NCBI GenBank assembly: GCA_026261815.1
Contig: JAMPIT010000575.1
Location: 41,455,501 to 41,519,500, forward strand
From: Monarcha castaneiventris obscurior
Taxonomy: Eukaryota; Chordata; Aves; Passeriformes; Monarchidae
Direction: 5' to 3'
DNA: 64,000 bases
Shown here: one piece after another, positions 56,301-61,982 of the stretch
How the letters are laid out: each line of letters opens with the position of its first letter
Numbering within the stretch: the stretch's first letter is position 1
The notes under the pieces: model-generated
Told to the model about the DNA's origin: nothing
Database searches by the model: none
The model's input: only the letters and a program-made list of their open reading frames with translations
Position numbers and translations under genes: made by a program

Positions 56301-59300
56301 AATTTCAGCAGCAACTCCTTCAAAATTGTTAGCTGAATGTATGATCATAAATTATCATGTATTCTCTGTCTTTTGTTATGTTTGTAAATTGTAACTCGTT
56401 ATCTTCATAAAGTTGCATGATACTGCAAGAAAATTGTCATTGTAGAATCATAGAATCAGAGAATATTCTGAATTGGTATAGAACTACAAGGAACACTGAA
56501 GTCCAACTCCTGGCACTGTACAGAACAGCCCCAAGAATCACACCATGTGCCTAGTACCTCATCTACCTCAGCTTTAAAAAAAAACAGGTTTTTTTTCCAT
56601 GAAGGAAAATCAGTGAAACAGAAATACAGGGTCATTCTTTATTGCATTTTCAACAATGAAAAGCATGTAAAACACAGTGAGAGGCTAATATCTGAAAGAA
56701 TAGGCAGAGAGACTCAAAGGAGGAGGCAAAATAGGTACATCAAAAGGGCAATGGAGATTTCTAAAACCCATCATCACAACCAAAATAGAGTTTTGTTGTG
56801 AGTCAAATGCAGAACTGGTAGAGGTGTATGAGTTTATTTTCATTATATTTGTTACATTCCTGAGGAGGCAATGTTCAGAACATGCTGGAGTTTTCAAAAG
56901 CTTGAGTTTAAGAAGGTAACAAAGTCAAGCTCTGGGACAGTTTAGGTAAGACTATATGAAGTCTTACATTGTACTAAGATAGCAACACATACAGAATGAA
57001 AGAGGGAAAATAATCAAAGTCTCAAAATACACCTGATTAATATTGGTAGTATAATACAGTATTTAATATTAAAGATGAGAATCTATCTTCAGTTTCTTAT
57101 GATTTTAGGAAAAGCACCCAGTACTGTAGCAGTTCTTCGTCTTAATTCCCAAGCAGGTCATGAGCATACACATATTTTAAAAGCTGATGTGAGTTTTATA
57201 CATAATGGATTTTAAGGAATGTAATAGGACATTAAATGTATAAGCTGATATTGGTATTCATGTTTAATTTTCCTATGGAAATGACAGATGGGTTGTTTCA
57301 ACAAATTCTCAGGGGAAAGCATTAGAAAGAGTGATGAAATGAATATGCAATTCATAGGAGACTGTTATGTAAAGGGCAGTATTGAGGAACATAGAGGACT
57401 TCTCTTTCAATAAGCTTTTGTGAATTTAAGAGAGTGGCAAAGATTGAGCAAAGTCTCCAAGGTGCAGTGTCTTGGGTTTTTCTTTATTTTGTGCAATTAA
57501 ATACCTCAGTAAGAAATTATCAATTAGTTTATGGCAGTTCTATATTACAATTTACATATACTCAACAGATTATGGTCTCAGAAAAACTGAAGTGAAACTG
57601 GTACTGTGATTTTTGAATGCATGCAAACAAAAAATACAAAGCATAGCAATTGTACATACTGTATGCTTCTTGCACTTTGATCAGTAACTTTGTTGTATAC
57701 CTTTTTAACAATGTTTGAAGACTTTATTCTTCATTTTTCTGTTGCTCAGTCATAAGCTAGAAGTCATTTAGCTTCTCTCATATTTTAGCTTGGTAGCTGA
57801 GTGCAATATGAGCCTGAAATTAAAAATGTAAAAGTTCTGACAAACATGTAGTGCCTGGGAAAGATTATAGAGGTAAATATCCTCTGTGTTCTGGAAAGCA
57901 AGATGCCATGTGACAATTCACATTTTTTAAATTTTTAAATTCACAAGTTTATTTAACCTGAAAAATAATCAAAACTACTTGTTATTTTAAGACGACATAT
58001 TTCAGAGAAAGTAAAATCTGATTTTATCTTTACTAAATTACTAGAAATTGAAATAGCAAAACATTTTTTCCCCATAGGCTAGGGTTTACTTTTTGCATTC
58101 GTGCCTTATAGAATTTTCCGATAAACTTTTTAATTCTATGACTGGAATTCATTGCAACATCTTGTCACATGTCAGGTTGGCAATTTCTAAACACATGCTA
58201 AAATATATTTATGTAATAAGCTGCATATGAATTAAGATTTGCAAAATTACACCATCTCTTGGAATTATTGAATAAATTTGGATTTTCAGTGGCTTTAATG
58301 AAAGGGAAGTAAGTAGTGAAAATGGCAATGTGAGAGCAGCAGTATCTCTCAGAGTCTGAGTTACTCAAGATTTATGCATAAAATTATATATATTTTGTAT
58401 TTATTCTATTTAATTTAATTCCATGTTGAACCAGTCTCACAAAGCAAGAAGTGGCAGCATAGTTTACAGTACCCAGAAAATCTTGTTGTAGTGAGTACAC
58501 CACTGCTTTTTATATCGGCACATTGACACAAATACTAAAAGCAGTGATTCAGCTAAGGTTTTTCAGCAATTCAACTACTTTTGAAGTAACTGGGTAGAAA
58601 TAGGTACTCTCAGAAGAGTGGCGCCTTTATTGAAGATGTCACAGACAGCACTGAAAGTATCACTGTACTTTAACCCAGTGTCAGAAGAGGGATGATACCG
58701 CCACTGCTTCAAAGCTAAGGAGGTCATATGAGTTATTATGAATTAAACAAACAATATGTTGTACAACATCAGCGTTTCCCTGAGTTTATTAACTGCCTAT
58801 CACATGTTCTTTCTTAGAATTCTAACCTGATCCATCAGAAGGTGTCTCCTCCTGCAGAACAACAAGGATCTCCAGTCTTATCATTCATTACTCTGGAACA
58901 ATTCAATGCCATTCGCCTTGTGCAGAGTGTCCATCAGTCACTTGCTGCTTTAAGTAAAGTCATCAGAGGTACCTCACTACTGAGTTCTGAAGTACAAAGA
59001 CTAGCAAGTGCTCTGTTAAACCAGAAGGTAAGTCATTTTGTAATAAATATACATTACAATAAGCATTGAAAAACCCAAGGAAACTGAACTATTTCTGATA
59101 CACATTTTCATGTTACCATTTGTATTAAGTTTTTTTTTATTGATAAAGACTCTAAAATGGAATTCTTTTAAAGATAGAAACTCTGAAGCAAAATCTTTTT
59201 TTTTCTGGAAAATTTTTCAGAATTTTTTTCTATTTTCAGAAGCTTCTGAATATATTACTCTCTTGTCAAGTTTTCTCTTAAGGACAAATCCTGTAAGGTT

Positions 59301-61982
59301 AGAAGTTGTGGAATACTATTTCAATTTTAAATACCAAATCATGCTAGATAAGTCACATATATTAGCCAGTAGAACATGTAAATCTGTCCCTTTACTTAGT
59401 TTTTACATTTTCTTAAAATTTAAGTTGTAATAACAATTCTCTTTGCATTTATTCAGTATGGAGTATTGCCATACCACACCAGACAAGCTGCACCTGTCAT
59501 ACCAATGTATCATCTCACCCTGTATTCTTGATGTAGAGGAAAAGCAGTCAGAATTTGTACATGTACTTTCTCCATGTTTTTTGGCACCAAACTGGACATG
59601 TTTATGAGCTGGTATAATTAGTGACAGCAAGTTTACATGCTCTGTCATTAATAGCTAGATAATTGGATTACAAAGGTAGTCAAGCATTGATGTGACATGA
59701 AACTCTGGTTTTGTTTCACCTCCAGCAATTCATAAATTCTGTCGATGCTAATGCATAGATATTGAGATTGCTTCTGCAATGAATGATAATTCCTGTTAGC
59801 ATCCTGTTTATCTTCATGTGAAGAACAAGTACTGTTAAAAAGATTGTTATGCATTTATTGATCTATCAAATTCTAATCAAAACAATAAATAAATTTGTTG
59901 TCTTTTTAGATTCACAAGACACCATTTGTTAGCAGAATTGCTGTACAATTAGAATAAATTAATGTTTTCATGTTAGCAATCTTATTGCCTTTTAAAACAT
60001 GTTTTGACTGTGTGGTAGAAACTGGTACTAAGTCCAAGTCAGTGAATGGAAATGATACATGTAATGGCCATTCTTTAGTTCTTACAGATACATTTCTTGT
60101 TACTGAGCAAGAGAGCATGGCTCGCTTGTGTGCTTAAGCTGCACGCTTCAACTGGAGCCAGCAGCAGCTGTGAAGCTGATCACTACCACAGAAAGTTTCT
60201 TAAAAATTCTGTGCATTTTAACCTCTCACAAGCATCACTTCAGTGCTTCCTGATGTATTGACCAGTGCTTCTGTCATTTCATCTGCTTGCTTACCCACTT
60301 TCCTTGACATGGATCTCTGCATTGGATTGTGACCATATAGCACTTTTTTCAGCAGCTTTCCAGAGGGGCTAATGCCACGTTCTTGGCATGGCAGCTAAGC
60401 CTCGCTATATTTATCATCAAAAAAATTATTTGCTTCATGCATTTTCTATACACTCTTCATTGTTTTCATCTGTTATGTAGCAAAGGACTATTTTTCAAAA
60501 CCTATATTTTAAACCCACTAAGATTATAGTTCTTTTAAGATTATAGCACCTGAAGAAACTGCTGGATTACTAATAGAAATGTGAAATTCAATAATTGTCT
60601 GACTTATAAAGGTTTCAGCAATGTGCTGTATTTGTGTAAAATTGGTATGTTAGCCCCATACTAACCACTGTGAAGAAAAGTAGCTCCACCCCAGCCAAAA
60701 TGAGCATAACTACATCTGAGATACACTTACATAATAACAATTAGCTAAGCTATTTATTTAAAGTAATTTAGAGTGATATATTAGCAACATTAGGCAGATG
60801 CCTTTTAAGTGATATATTGATGAGCTGTCTTTAAATGCATATCTAGTAGAAGAGGCTGCAAAAATGCAGTTTCAAATAAAAAATAAGTTTCAAAAAATCC
60901 TAATTCAGACCCCCCCCTCCCCATGGAGTTAATTGTGCTTTTTAAAGTGTCTTGTTTGTGTTCTAGTTTATTCATTTTTAATTAGTATCCTCGAATCTAG
61001 TTATGTTCTGGTTTTTATCTATAAAAGGTGAACATAAAGTATTTACTTTGAAAGGTACTTTTTTTTACAAACTTCTGTGATCAGATTTTGAATACATGTT
61101 CAGGACATATGCTATTAGAATGGGAACTTCCTGGAAAATGCAGCTGTAAATATTAAACAGTATAAACTGTTTATTCTGCTCAGCATCTTCGGTAGTGTTC
61201 AGTATTCCACGGGTACTGTTTCACATCATTCTCTTTCTCATAAGTAGGAGAATCTTGCAGTCACTTTCACTGTGCTTTAGATTCCTGTGGACTAGGTAAA
61301 ATTAATGTTCCTATCCTTATTTTATAAGGAGGAGATTTAACAGATGCCATTTTAAGCCTTTCTTTTTGAAGTCAATGAAAAAAATTTGTATGGGGAAGTC
61401 TTGCAGGATTTTTTTTCTCAGGTGTTGCTCTGCAAAAACTGTAAGGTGATGAGAAGTTAATCATGCAGAGGAATTGTACCAGATTGTCTTCACCACAGAG
61501 CCACACAACTGCATGTTCAAGTCTGGGTAGGCTGCAGCAAAGGAGTGGGAAACTGTGGCTGCAGTTGAAAGATGACGTGACTTTCCAAGAAATAGTGCTC
61601 TTAGGCTTTTTGGAAGTGTTTGTGGAACCAACTGATACTTCCTGATTGAATAGCAGAGGTTCTTGCAAGTTCTCCATCAGCACTGTGTCTGGGCCACACA
61701 AAGAATTAGCAGGAATATGACCTTTCTGTTTGTGGTTGTATGTTCTTGATCATTATATTACTAGTATTGCCCTTTTTCTTTATAGATATATTTGATCTCG
61801 AGATTATTTATTTTCATTCAAGTTGCTGGCTTAAAATGTAATGATGATGGGTTTGAAATGGATACTTTCAGTAAATATATATTTTATTTCAGTGTCCTGT
61901 CACATGGCAAAGCAAGTGGGAAGGTCCAGAAGATCCTTTGCAATATCTTAGAAGTCTTGTAGCTCGAGCACTTGCCATACAG
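2211..61982 (+). CDS. DYNC2H1: DYNC2H1, cytoplasmic dynein-2 heavy chain 1 (partial, 20 internal/3' coding exons)
   Basis: Cytoplasmic dynein-2 heavy chain is the ATPase motor that carries intraflagellar transport trains from the ciliary tip back to the base. Joining 20 exons (2211-2374, 3110-3229, 5956-6090, 6842-6985, 8622-8711, 10629-10694, 12764-12814, 14883-14960, 16294-16425, 17790-17862, 20512-20672, 22573-22698, 25703-25813, 27250-27405, 29322-29397, 30846-31057, 32813-32917, 51486-51602, 58818-59027, 61893-61982) gives 2417 bp and about 806 residues without a stop. I recognise the protein from its close similarity to mammalian DYNC2H1, remembered rather than searched. Domains by window residue: end of AAA5 (1-60), buttress-like helices (60-140), AAA6 and lid (141-about 600), C-terminal domain (about 630-806). 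AAA6 has SPGADPSQ where an active P-loop would have GxxxxGKS/T, as expected for a non-hydrolysing dynein AAA6. The family is about 4300 residues long, so about four fifths lies upstream and the last about 150 residues downstream. No frameshift or premature stop is seen, so the gene appears intact. Confidence 0.95.
2375..3109 (+). other. Intron 1
   Basis: 735 bp, GT-AG. No repeat or RNA gene recognised. A 132-residue minus-strand frame (2766-3164) overlaps it and exon 2; I consider it chance. Confidence 0.85.
3110..3229 (+). CDS. DYNC2H1: DYNC2H1 exon 2: AAA5-buttress helix start
   Basis: The acceptor is tgtttttag and the donor gtaaaac; 120 bp gives exactly 40 codons in phase 0. The peptide starts [20 protein letters not shown] and ends [10 protein letters not shown]. 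It is rich in E, K and Q in a heptad-like pattern, as expected for the antiparallel coiled coil (buttress/strut) that leaves AAA5 and braces the microtubule-binding stalk. The antisense open frame across this exon is a shadow. Confidence 0.95.
3230..5955 (+). other. Intron 2
   Basis: 2.7 kb; contains the CR1 fragment at 4131-4457. The remaining sequence is unremarkable AT-rich intron. Confidence 0.85.
4131..4457 (+). repeat. CR1 LINE 3' fragment
   Basis: About 330 bp matching the CR1 3' UTR: a ggcaggacaaggg block, a gattagatgctatgaagaaa block, atccctggaaatgttcaagg, cctgcccatggcagggg, and the terminal ttatggttctatgatt. It contains a short internal duplication (cctctgggaacctctggg). Any open frame over it is repeat-derived. 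Element 5'-truncated; the left boundary is approximate. Confidence 0.9.
5956..6090 (+). CDS. DYNC2H1: DYNC2H1 exon 3: buttress helices
   Basis: The acceptor ttttttccag follows a long pyrimidine tract and the donor is gtagga; 135 bp gives 45 codons in phase 0. The peptide [20 protein letters not shown] followed by [13 protein letters not shown] matches the conserved helical segment after AAA5. The last residues ([12 protein letters not shown]) look more variable than the rest. The segment has no enzymatic residues; its role is structural coupling of the ring to the stalk. Confidence 0.95.
6091..6841 (+). other. Intron 3
   Basis: 751 bp with no recognisable repeat or gene. Confidence 0.85.
6842..6985 (+). 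CDS. DYNC2H1: DYNC2H1 exon 4: AAA5/AAA6 junction
   Basis: The acceptor tttctccgcag and donor gtattt flank 144 bp, 48 codons in phase 0. The peptide contains [20 protein letters not shown] and [20 protein letters not shown]. These are equivalent to the Y-x-P-x-A...LYF-x-I-x-DL...MYQ-F-SL block that opens the last AAA module of all dynein heavy chains. The exon is locally richer in CpG and G/C third positions than its neighbours. Confidence 0.95.
6986..8621 (+). other. Intron 4
   Basis: 1.6 kb. A pyrimidine-biased stretch at about 7600-8110 (many ctt/tcc runs) creates small open frames on both strands, none convincing. Confidence 0.85.
8622..8711 (+). CDS. DYNC2H1: DYNC2H1 exon 5: helical segment before AAA6
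   Basis: The acceptor ttcttttttag and consensus-like donor gtaaga flank 90 bp, 30 codons in phase 0. It reads [20 protein letters not shown] then [10 protein letters not shown]. The first ten residues are poorly conserved between species as I remember them. The [10 protein letters not shown] end is conserved and leads into the next exon. Confidence 0.93.
8712..10628 (+). other. Intron 5
   Basis: 1.9 kb; holds the 62-bp CR1 end at 9095. A T-rich segment at 9160-9360 gives a lysine-rich minus-strand frame that I reject. Confidence 0.85.
9095..9156 (+). repeat. CR1 LINE extreme 3' end
   Basis: A short piece with gttaggttgatggttggact, gattatcttaaaggtctctt and the final gatgattctatg. It is the terminal about 60 bp of a CR1 subfamily. 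Confidence 0.8.
10629..10694 (+). CDS. DYNC2H1: DYNC2H1 exon 6 (66 bp)
   Basis: The acceptor tttatttcag and perfect donor gtaagt flank 22 codons in phase 0. The peptide [20 protein letters not shown] followed by EN is near-identical to mammalian DYNC2H1 as remembered. It corresponds to the dynein 'K-x-x-F-x-x-x-L' helix that precedes AAA6. It is small and sits between introns of about 1.9 and 2.1 kb. Confidence 0.94.
10695..12763 (+). other. Intron 6
   Basis: 2.1 kb; no repeat, RNA gene or additional exon recognised. Confidence 0.85.
12764..12814 (+). CDS. DYNC2H1: DYNC2H1 exon 7 (51 bp, smallest in window)
   Basis: The acceptor tattccccccag has a strong C/T tract and the donor is gtaagc; 51 bp gives 17 codons in phase 0. 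The peptide is [17 protein letters not shown]. The first half (EW-T-FTGV) is conserved and the second half varies. It is too short to stand out as an open frame and was found by following the expected protein order between exons 6 and 8. Confidence 0.9.
12815..14882 (+). other. Intron 7
   Basis: 2.1 kb; several 60-80 codon frames at 13.4-14.6 kb on both strands have no recognisable protein character. No repeat named. Confidence 0.85.
14883..14960 (+). CDS. DYNC2H1: DYNC2H1 exon 8
   Basis: The acceptor is the less common AAG type (cttccataag) with a weak pyrimidine tract; the donor is gtatac. The 78 bp give 26 codons in phase 0: [20 protein letters not shown] then AVASLK. The P-S-W-I-x-Q-x-R...W core matches the family and makes the start unambiguous despite the weak acceptor. 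The antisense open frame overlapping it is a shadow. Confidence 0.92.
14961..16293 (+). other. Intron 8
   Basis: 1.3 kb; A12 tract near 15131 and the (AAAC)n at 15767; otherwise nothing recognised. Confidence 0.85.
15767..15791 (+). repeat. Short (AAAC/AAAT)n microsatellite
   Basis: aaacaaacaaataaacaaac: about six imperfect units within intron 8. Confidence 0.8.
16294..16425 (+). CDS. DYNC2H1: DYNC2H1 exon 9
   Basis: The acceptor tttgttttgtag and donor gtaatc flank 132 bp, 44 codons in phase 0. The peptide runs [20 protein letters not shown] to [14 protein letters not shown]. It is the helical region of the AAA6 large subdomain just before the degenerate P-loop strand. The central FSQSSICEQ stretch is more variable between species. 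Confidence 0.94.
16426..17789 (+). other. Intron 9
   Basis: 1.4 kb; nothing recognised. Confidence 0.85.
17790..17862 (+). CDS. DYNC2H1: DYNC2H1 exon 10
   Basis: An AAG-type acceptor (atattttattttaag) is followed by 73 bp and a perfect donor gtaagt. The exon starts in phase 0 and ends after the first base of a glycine codon. The peptide is [20 protein letters not shown] then CKTL(G). The RPDRL motif is the conserved Q-x-x-RPDR block of dynein AAA6. The phase-1 end fits exon 11 exactly, and also the candidate alternative exon at 18405. Confidence 0.94.
18301..18340 (+). repeat. 20-bp tandem duplication
   Basis: tcttggtctgtaatactttt is followed immediately by acttggtctgtagtactttt: two units with 18 of 20 bases identical, in intron 10 just upstream of the candidate alternative exon. 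Confidence 0.9.
18405..18543 (+). other. Candidate alternative (poison) exon in intron 10
   Basis: Acceptor tccgtttgttttag, 139 bp, then a perfect donor gtaagt. Its frame continues the phase-1 end of exon 10 without a stop (starting [14 protein letters not shown]). It is not a multiple of three, and splicing to exon 11 would shift that exon and stop within about 18 codons. No known domain recognised. No transcript evidence is available; it may be a chance splice-site pair. Confidence 0.3.
19453..19760 (+). repeat. CR1 LINE 3' fragment
   Basis: Contains acaagcaaactggagatgga, acaagggcatgtggtaacag, cctgcccatggcagggg and the paired terminal octamer (attctatgattctatg). Same general 3'-tail type as the copy at 4131-4457. 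The minus-strand 84-residue open frame here is an artefact of the repeat. Confidence 0.92.
20512..20672 (+). CDS. DYNC2H1: DYNC2H1 exon 11: AAA6 degenerate P-loop
   Basis: The acceptor is tgattgtag and the donor the slightly unusual gtcagt. The 161 bp begin with the last two bases of the split glycine codon and end on a codon boundary. The peptide contains [20 protein letters not shown] and [19 protein letters not shown]. The strand-loop [14 protein letters not shown] occupies the Walker A position but lacks the G-K-S/T, so this AAA6 is not expected to bind or hydrolyse ATP. Confidence 0.95.
20673..22572 (+). other. Intron 11
   Basis: 1.9 kb; contains the diverged CR1 at 21178-21314 and a T11 tract at 22472. 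A region of overlapping frames on both strands at 20760-21025 has no recognisable protein. Confidence 0.85.
21178..21314 (+). repeat. CR1 LINE 3' fragment, diverged
   Basis: The tail gagcaggagattggactaga, followed by accttccaggatccattcca and ctatgaat, is a degraded CR1 3' end. The left part is barely recognisable and its boundary is uncertain. Confidence 0.7.
22573..22698 (+). CDS. DYNC2H1: DYNC2H1 exon 12: AAA6 core
   Basis: The acceptor ctgccatttcag and donor gtgaga flank 126 bp, 42 codons in phase 0. The peptide [20 protein letters not shown] then [22 protein letters not shown] carries the dynein-wide GQGQ motif and the W-x-x-L-x-N-x-HL-x-x-x-W-x-P-x-LEK block of AAA6 (equivalent to Walker B and sensor strands). 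Confidence 0.95.
22699..25702 (+). other. Intron 12
   Basis: 3.0 kb; one third is the 1-kb CR1 at 23795-24843. Nothing else recognised. Confidence 0.85.
23795..24843 (+). repeat. CR1 LINE, about 1 kb with degraded reverse-transcriptase region
   Basis: The longest CR1 copy in the window. The segment near 23880-23960 is a decayed form of the CR1 reverse-transcriptase block that normally reads G-x-PQGS-x-LGP-x-LF-x-x-x-x-ND. The remaining ORF2 end, including a ggcctgggtgtcctggtggg-type segment, follows. It ends in the 3' UTR with ccttccaagctccacaattc and the octamer at 24836-24843. Several stops and small gaps show it is dead. Overlapping open frames on both strands come from it. Confidence 0.88.
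25703..25813 (+). CDS. DYNC2H1: DYNC2H1 exon 13: AAA6 sensor region
   Basis: The acceptor tttctttaatag and donor gtaaga flank 111 bp, 37 codons in phase 0. The peptide contains [20 protein letters not shown] then SLKITYE. It matches the dynein motif FRLWLT...HP-x-FP-x-x-LLQ-x-SLK-x-T-x-E that closes the AAA6 large subdomain. HPQPN near the start is a species-variable loop. Confidence 0.95.
25814..27249 (+). other. Intron 13
   Basis: 1.4 kb; no repeat recognised. Holds a short palindrome tggtaacc-t-ggttacca at 27022-27038. Confidence 0.85.
27250..27405 (+). CDS. DYNC2H1: DYNC2H1 exon 14: start of AAA6 lid
   Basis: The acceptor ccttccaatgcag and donor gtaata flank 156 bp, 52 codons in phase 0. 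It begins [20 protein letters not shown] and ends [22 protein letters not shown]-x-NL-x-R-x-Y and FHA-x-x-QER are universal landmarks of the dynein AAA6 lid. An in-frame read-through of the donor stays open for another 49 codons. Confidence 0.95.
27406..29321 (+). other. Intron 14
   Basis: 1.9 kb; nothing recognised. The exon 14 frame reads through to a stop at 27552. Confidence 0.85.
29322..29397 (+). CDS. DYNC2H1: DYNC2H1 exon 15
   Basis: The acceptor is ttttcgtggtag and the donor a perfect gtaagt; 76 bp starts in phase 0 and ends one base into a glycine codon. The peptide [20 protein letters not shown] then DRLFE(G) matches the dynein GW-x-x-x-YEF-x-x-SDLR motif of the lid. If the donor is not used the frame stays open to 29609 (see findings). 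Confidence 0.95.
29398..30845 (+). other. Intron 15
   Basis: 1.4 kb; the first 212 bp keep the exon 15 frame open to a TGA at 29607-29609, and an AATAAA follows at 29701-29706. The rest is unremarkable. Confidence 0.85.
30846..31057 (+). CDS. DYNC2H1: DYNC2H1 exon 16: lid to C-terminal domain
   Basis: The acceptor is ttaattcatag and the donor gtaggt. The 212 bp begin with two bases of the split glycine and end on a codon boundary. The peptide starts (G)[20 protein letters not shown] and continues [27 protein letters not shown]-x-DN-x-x-D-x-R-x-L is the dynein 'YGGR' landmark. The [17 protein letters not shown] region is variable. Confidence 0.95.
31058..32812 (+). other. Intron 16
   Basis: 1.8 kb; nothing recognised. 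Confidence 0.85.
32813..32917 (+). CDS. DYNC2H1: DYNC2H1 exon 17
   Basis: The acceptor ttcttcttattcag has a strong pyrimidine tract and the donor is gtaact; 105 bp gives 35 codons in phase 0. The peptide [20 protein letters not shown] then [15 protein letters not shown] carries the P-x-D-x-P-x-x-FGL-x-x-N motif that starts the dynein C-terminal domain. It is followed by the largest intron of the window (18.6 kb). Confidence 0.95.
34671..34745 (-). repeat. CR1 LINE 3' end, antisense
   Basis: tcatagaatcacaggttgga followed by gatcatctggtccaacctt is the reverse complement of a CR1 tail. Only about 75 bp remains. Confidence 0.85.
35213..35226 (+). repeat. T14 tract
   Basis: Homopolymer run in the 18.6 kb intron; no retrogene or SINE body recognised beside it. 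Confidence 0.9.
35884..35903. promoter_or_regulatory. 20-bp perfect palindrome matching the RFX X-box pattern (candidate)
   Basis: tgtgttgctgcagcaacaca is its own reverse complement. The core GTTGCT-GC-AGCAAC (35887-35900) satisfies the X-box pattern RTHNYY-N0-3-RRNRAC bound by RFX factors, which drive ciliary genes. That is a sequence match only: it is deep in an intron, while known X-boxes are mostly promoter-proximal, so it may be chance. Confidence 0.35.
37690..38224 (-). repeat. LTR-type avian repeat, degraded (probable endogenous-retrovirus solo LTR)
   Basis: Read on the minus strand, it starts at 38224 with TGTATTGGGTTGACC and continues through a ggacagggagagatcactca block at about 38090 and a taatcaaatcagagtagga block at about 38020. 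Further on come a gctgtggtcagttcatcata block and a ctccagcatggggtcccact block at about 37830. I recognise this series from memory as a widespread bird LTR whose 5' end is usually TGTGGTGGGTTGACC; the class (ERVL-like?) is uncertain. The 3' end of the LTR cannot be traced below about 37690, so the copy is truncated or eroded, and no viral genes are adjacent. It explains the minus-strand 110-residue open frame at 37659-37991. Confidence 0.72.
40790..41320 (-). repeat. Old CR1-like LINE fragment with RT remnant, antisense
   Basis: The minus strand at about 40970-40855 is a decayed reverse-transcriptase block: a cagtagtggggccaattctg segment then catctttagcaatgatctcg, corresponding to the LGP-x-LF-x-x-x-x-ND motif of CR1 ORF2. 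The rest (40990-41320) is GC-richer than the intron around it and looks repeat-derived, but I cannot assign it firmly; boundaries are approximate. The 77- and 78-residue plus-strand frames here are not genes. Confidence 0.6.
41981..42835 (+). repeat. CR1 LINE 3' part, the best-preserved copy in the window
   Basis: About 855 bp covers the end of ORF2 and the full 3' UTR. Plus-strand codons from 42066 read [15 protein letters not shown], followed by [12 protein letters not shown] and [10 protein letters not shown], typical CR1 ORF2 C-terminal motifs. A small deletion near 42220 then shifts the frame. The tail has aggttggactagatgatctc, cccttccaaccccaaccatt and the octamers ctgtcattctgtgattc. It is 5'-truncated and non-autonomous. 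Its purine/GC richness stands out from the flanks, suggesting a younger insertion. Confidence 0.93.
47822..48073 (+). repeat. CR1 LINE 3' fragment, diverged
   Basis: Blocks gatttgatattaagggaaac, agagaggttgttctgtctct, gagcaacctggtctgatctt and gattagactagagacctcc match the CR1 3' UTR order. It ends ttgttttatgatcct and abuts an A15 tract (48074-48088). Confidence 0.85.
48074..48088 (+). repeat. A15 tract at the end of a CR1 copy
   Basis: Lies directly 3' of the CR1 fragment 47822-48073. CR1 normally ends in an octamer repeat rather than poly(A), so the tract is probably secondary slippage. Confidence 0.85.
49722..50050 (+). repeat. CR1 LINE 3' fragment, 'lost-octamer' subtype
   Basis: Contains tgggagacctcactgcagtc, ttggatattaggaaaaggtt, aacaggctccccagggaagt, tttggacaacactctcaggc, and the end tcccttcctgctcagcttat with ttctgtgatt. 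The tail differs from the copies at 4.1 and 19.5 kb, so a different CR1 subfamily inserted here; the antisense copy at 56443 is the same subtype. Confidence 0.88.
51486..51602 (+). CDS. DYNC2H1: DYNC2H1 exon 18: C-terminal domain
   Basis: The acceptor tctcatcactcag and donor gtagga flank 117 bp, 39 codons in phase 0. The peptide [20 protein letters not shown] then [19 protein letters not shown] continues directly from exon 17 (MISSQ-VISQLR), as in mammalian DYNC2H1. This shows that no exon is missing across the 18.6 kb intron. Confidence 0.94.
53529..53914 (+). repeat. CR1 LINE 3' fragment
   Basis: Begins ttctcctgtgagaacagtct with gaaagagttgg, then acaagggcatgtagggacag, gattagatattaggaaattc, ggtttcccagagaactagtg, and the tail ggttggaactggatgatctt with ccattcaataattctgt. 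5'-truncated; the 78-residue frame over it is repeat-derived. Confidence 0.9.
54027..54041 (+). repeat. T15 tract followed by gtgtggggg
   Basis: Homopolymer in intron 18, about 110 bp after the CR1 at 53529-53914; no associated element recognised. Confidence 0.9.
54964..55079 (+). repeat. CR1 LINE 3' end
   Basis: ctgggcaacctgctgtagct, then cattctccagaagttccttc and ggttctgtgaat form a CR1 tail. Upstream sequence (54730-54960) is GC-richer than the intron but I do not recognise it. Confidence 0.8.
56443..56552 (-). repeat. CR1 LINE 3' end, antisense, 'lost-octamer' subtype
   Basis: tagaatcatagaatcagaga, then gtccaactcctggcactgta and gccccaagaatcacaccatg is the reverse complement of the CR1 tail type seen at 49722-50050. 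About 110 bp; diverged. Confidence 0.85.
58818..59027 (+). CDS. DYNC2H1: DYNC2H1 exon 19: C-terminal domain
   Basis: The acceptor catgttctttcttag and perfect donor gtaagt flank 210 bp, 70 codons in phase 0. It contains [20 protein letters not shown] then [20 protein letters not shown]. This matches the dynein E-x-x-R-x-N-x-L...I-x-x-SL-x-x-L-x-x-x-I-x-G-x-x-x-x-S-x-x-x-x-x-x-x-S-x-L block of the C-terminal domain. The [11 protein letters not shown] segment is a variable linker. Confidence 0.95.
59028..61892 (+). other. Intron 19
   Basis: 2.9 kb without a recognisable repeat. A GC-richer patch at 60110-60420 and another at 61440-61720 are unassigned. A C-run (ccccccctcccc) is at about 60910. 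Confidence 0.8.
61893..61982 (+). CDS. DYNC2H1: DYNC2H1 exon 20 (last in window)
   Basis: The acceptor attttatttcag and donor gtaatt flank 90 bp, 30 codons in phase 0. The peptide [20 protein letters not shown] then [10 protein letters not shown] matches the dynein P-x-x-W-x-x-x-x-x-x-x...PL-x-x-x-x-x-x-L-x-x-R motif of the C-terminal domain. The next exon, expected to start NWVDKAEKQ-like, was not found before 64000, so the stop codon is outside the window. Confidence 0.95.

Larger units (their letters stand above)
51603..58817 (+). other. Intron 18 (7.2 kb)
   Basis: Contains CR1 fragments at 53529, 54964 and 56443 and a T15 tract. A 105-residue plus-strand frame at 53073-53390 sits in pyrimidine-rich sequence of unknown origin. 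No exon or RNA gene recognised. Confidence 0.82.

Noticed and set aside
61372..61701. 109-codon minus-strand frame overlapping a 60-codon plus-strand frame
   Set aside because: Frames open on both strands at once suggest base composition rather than coding; no family recognised.
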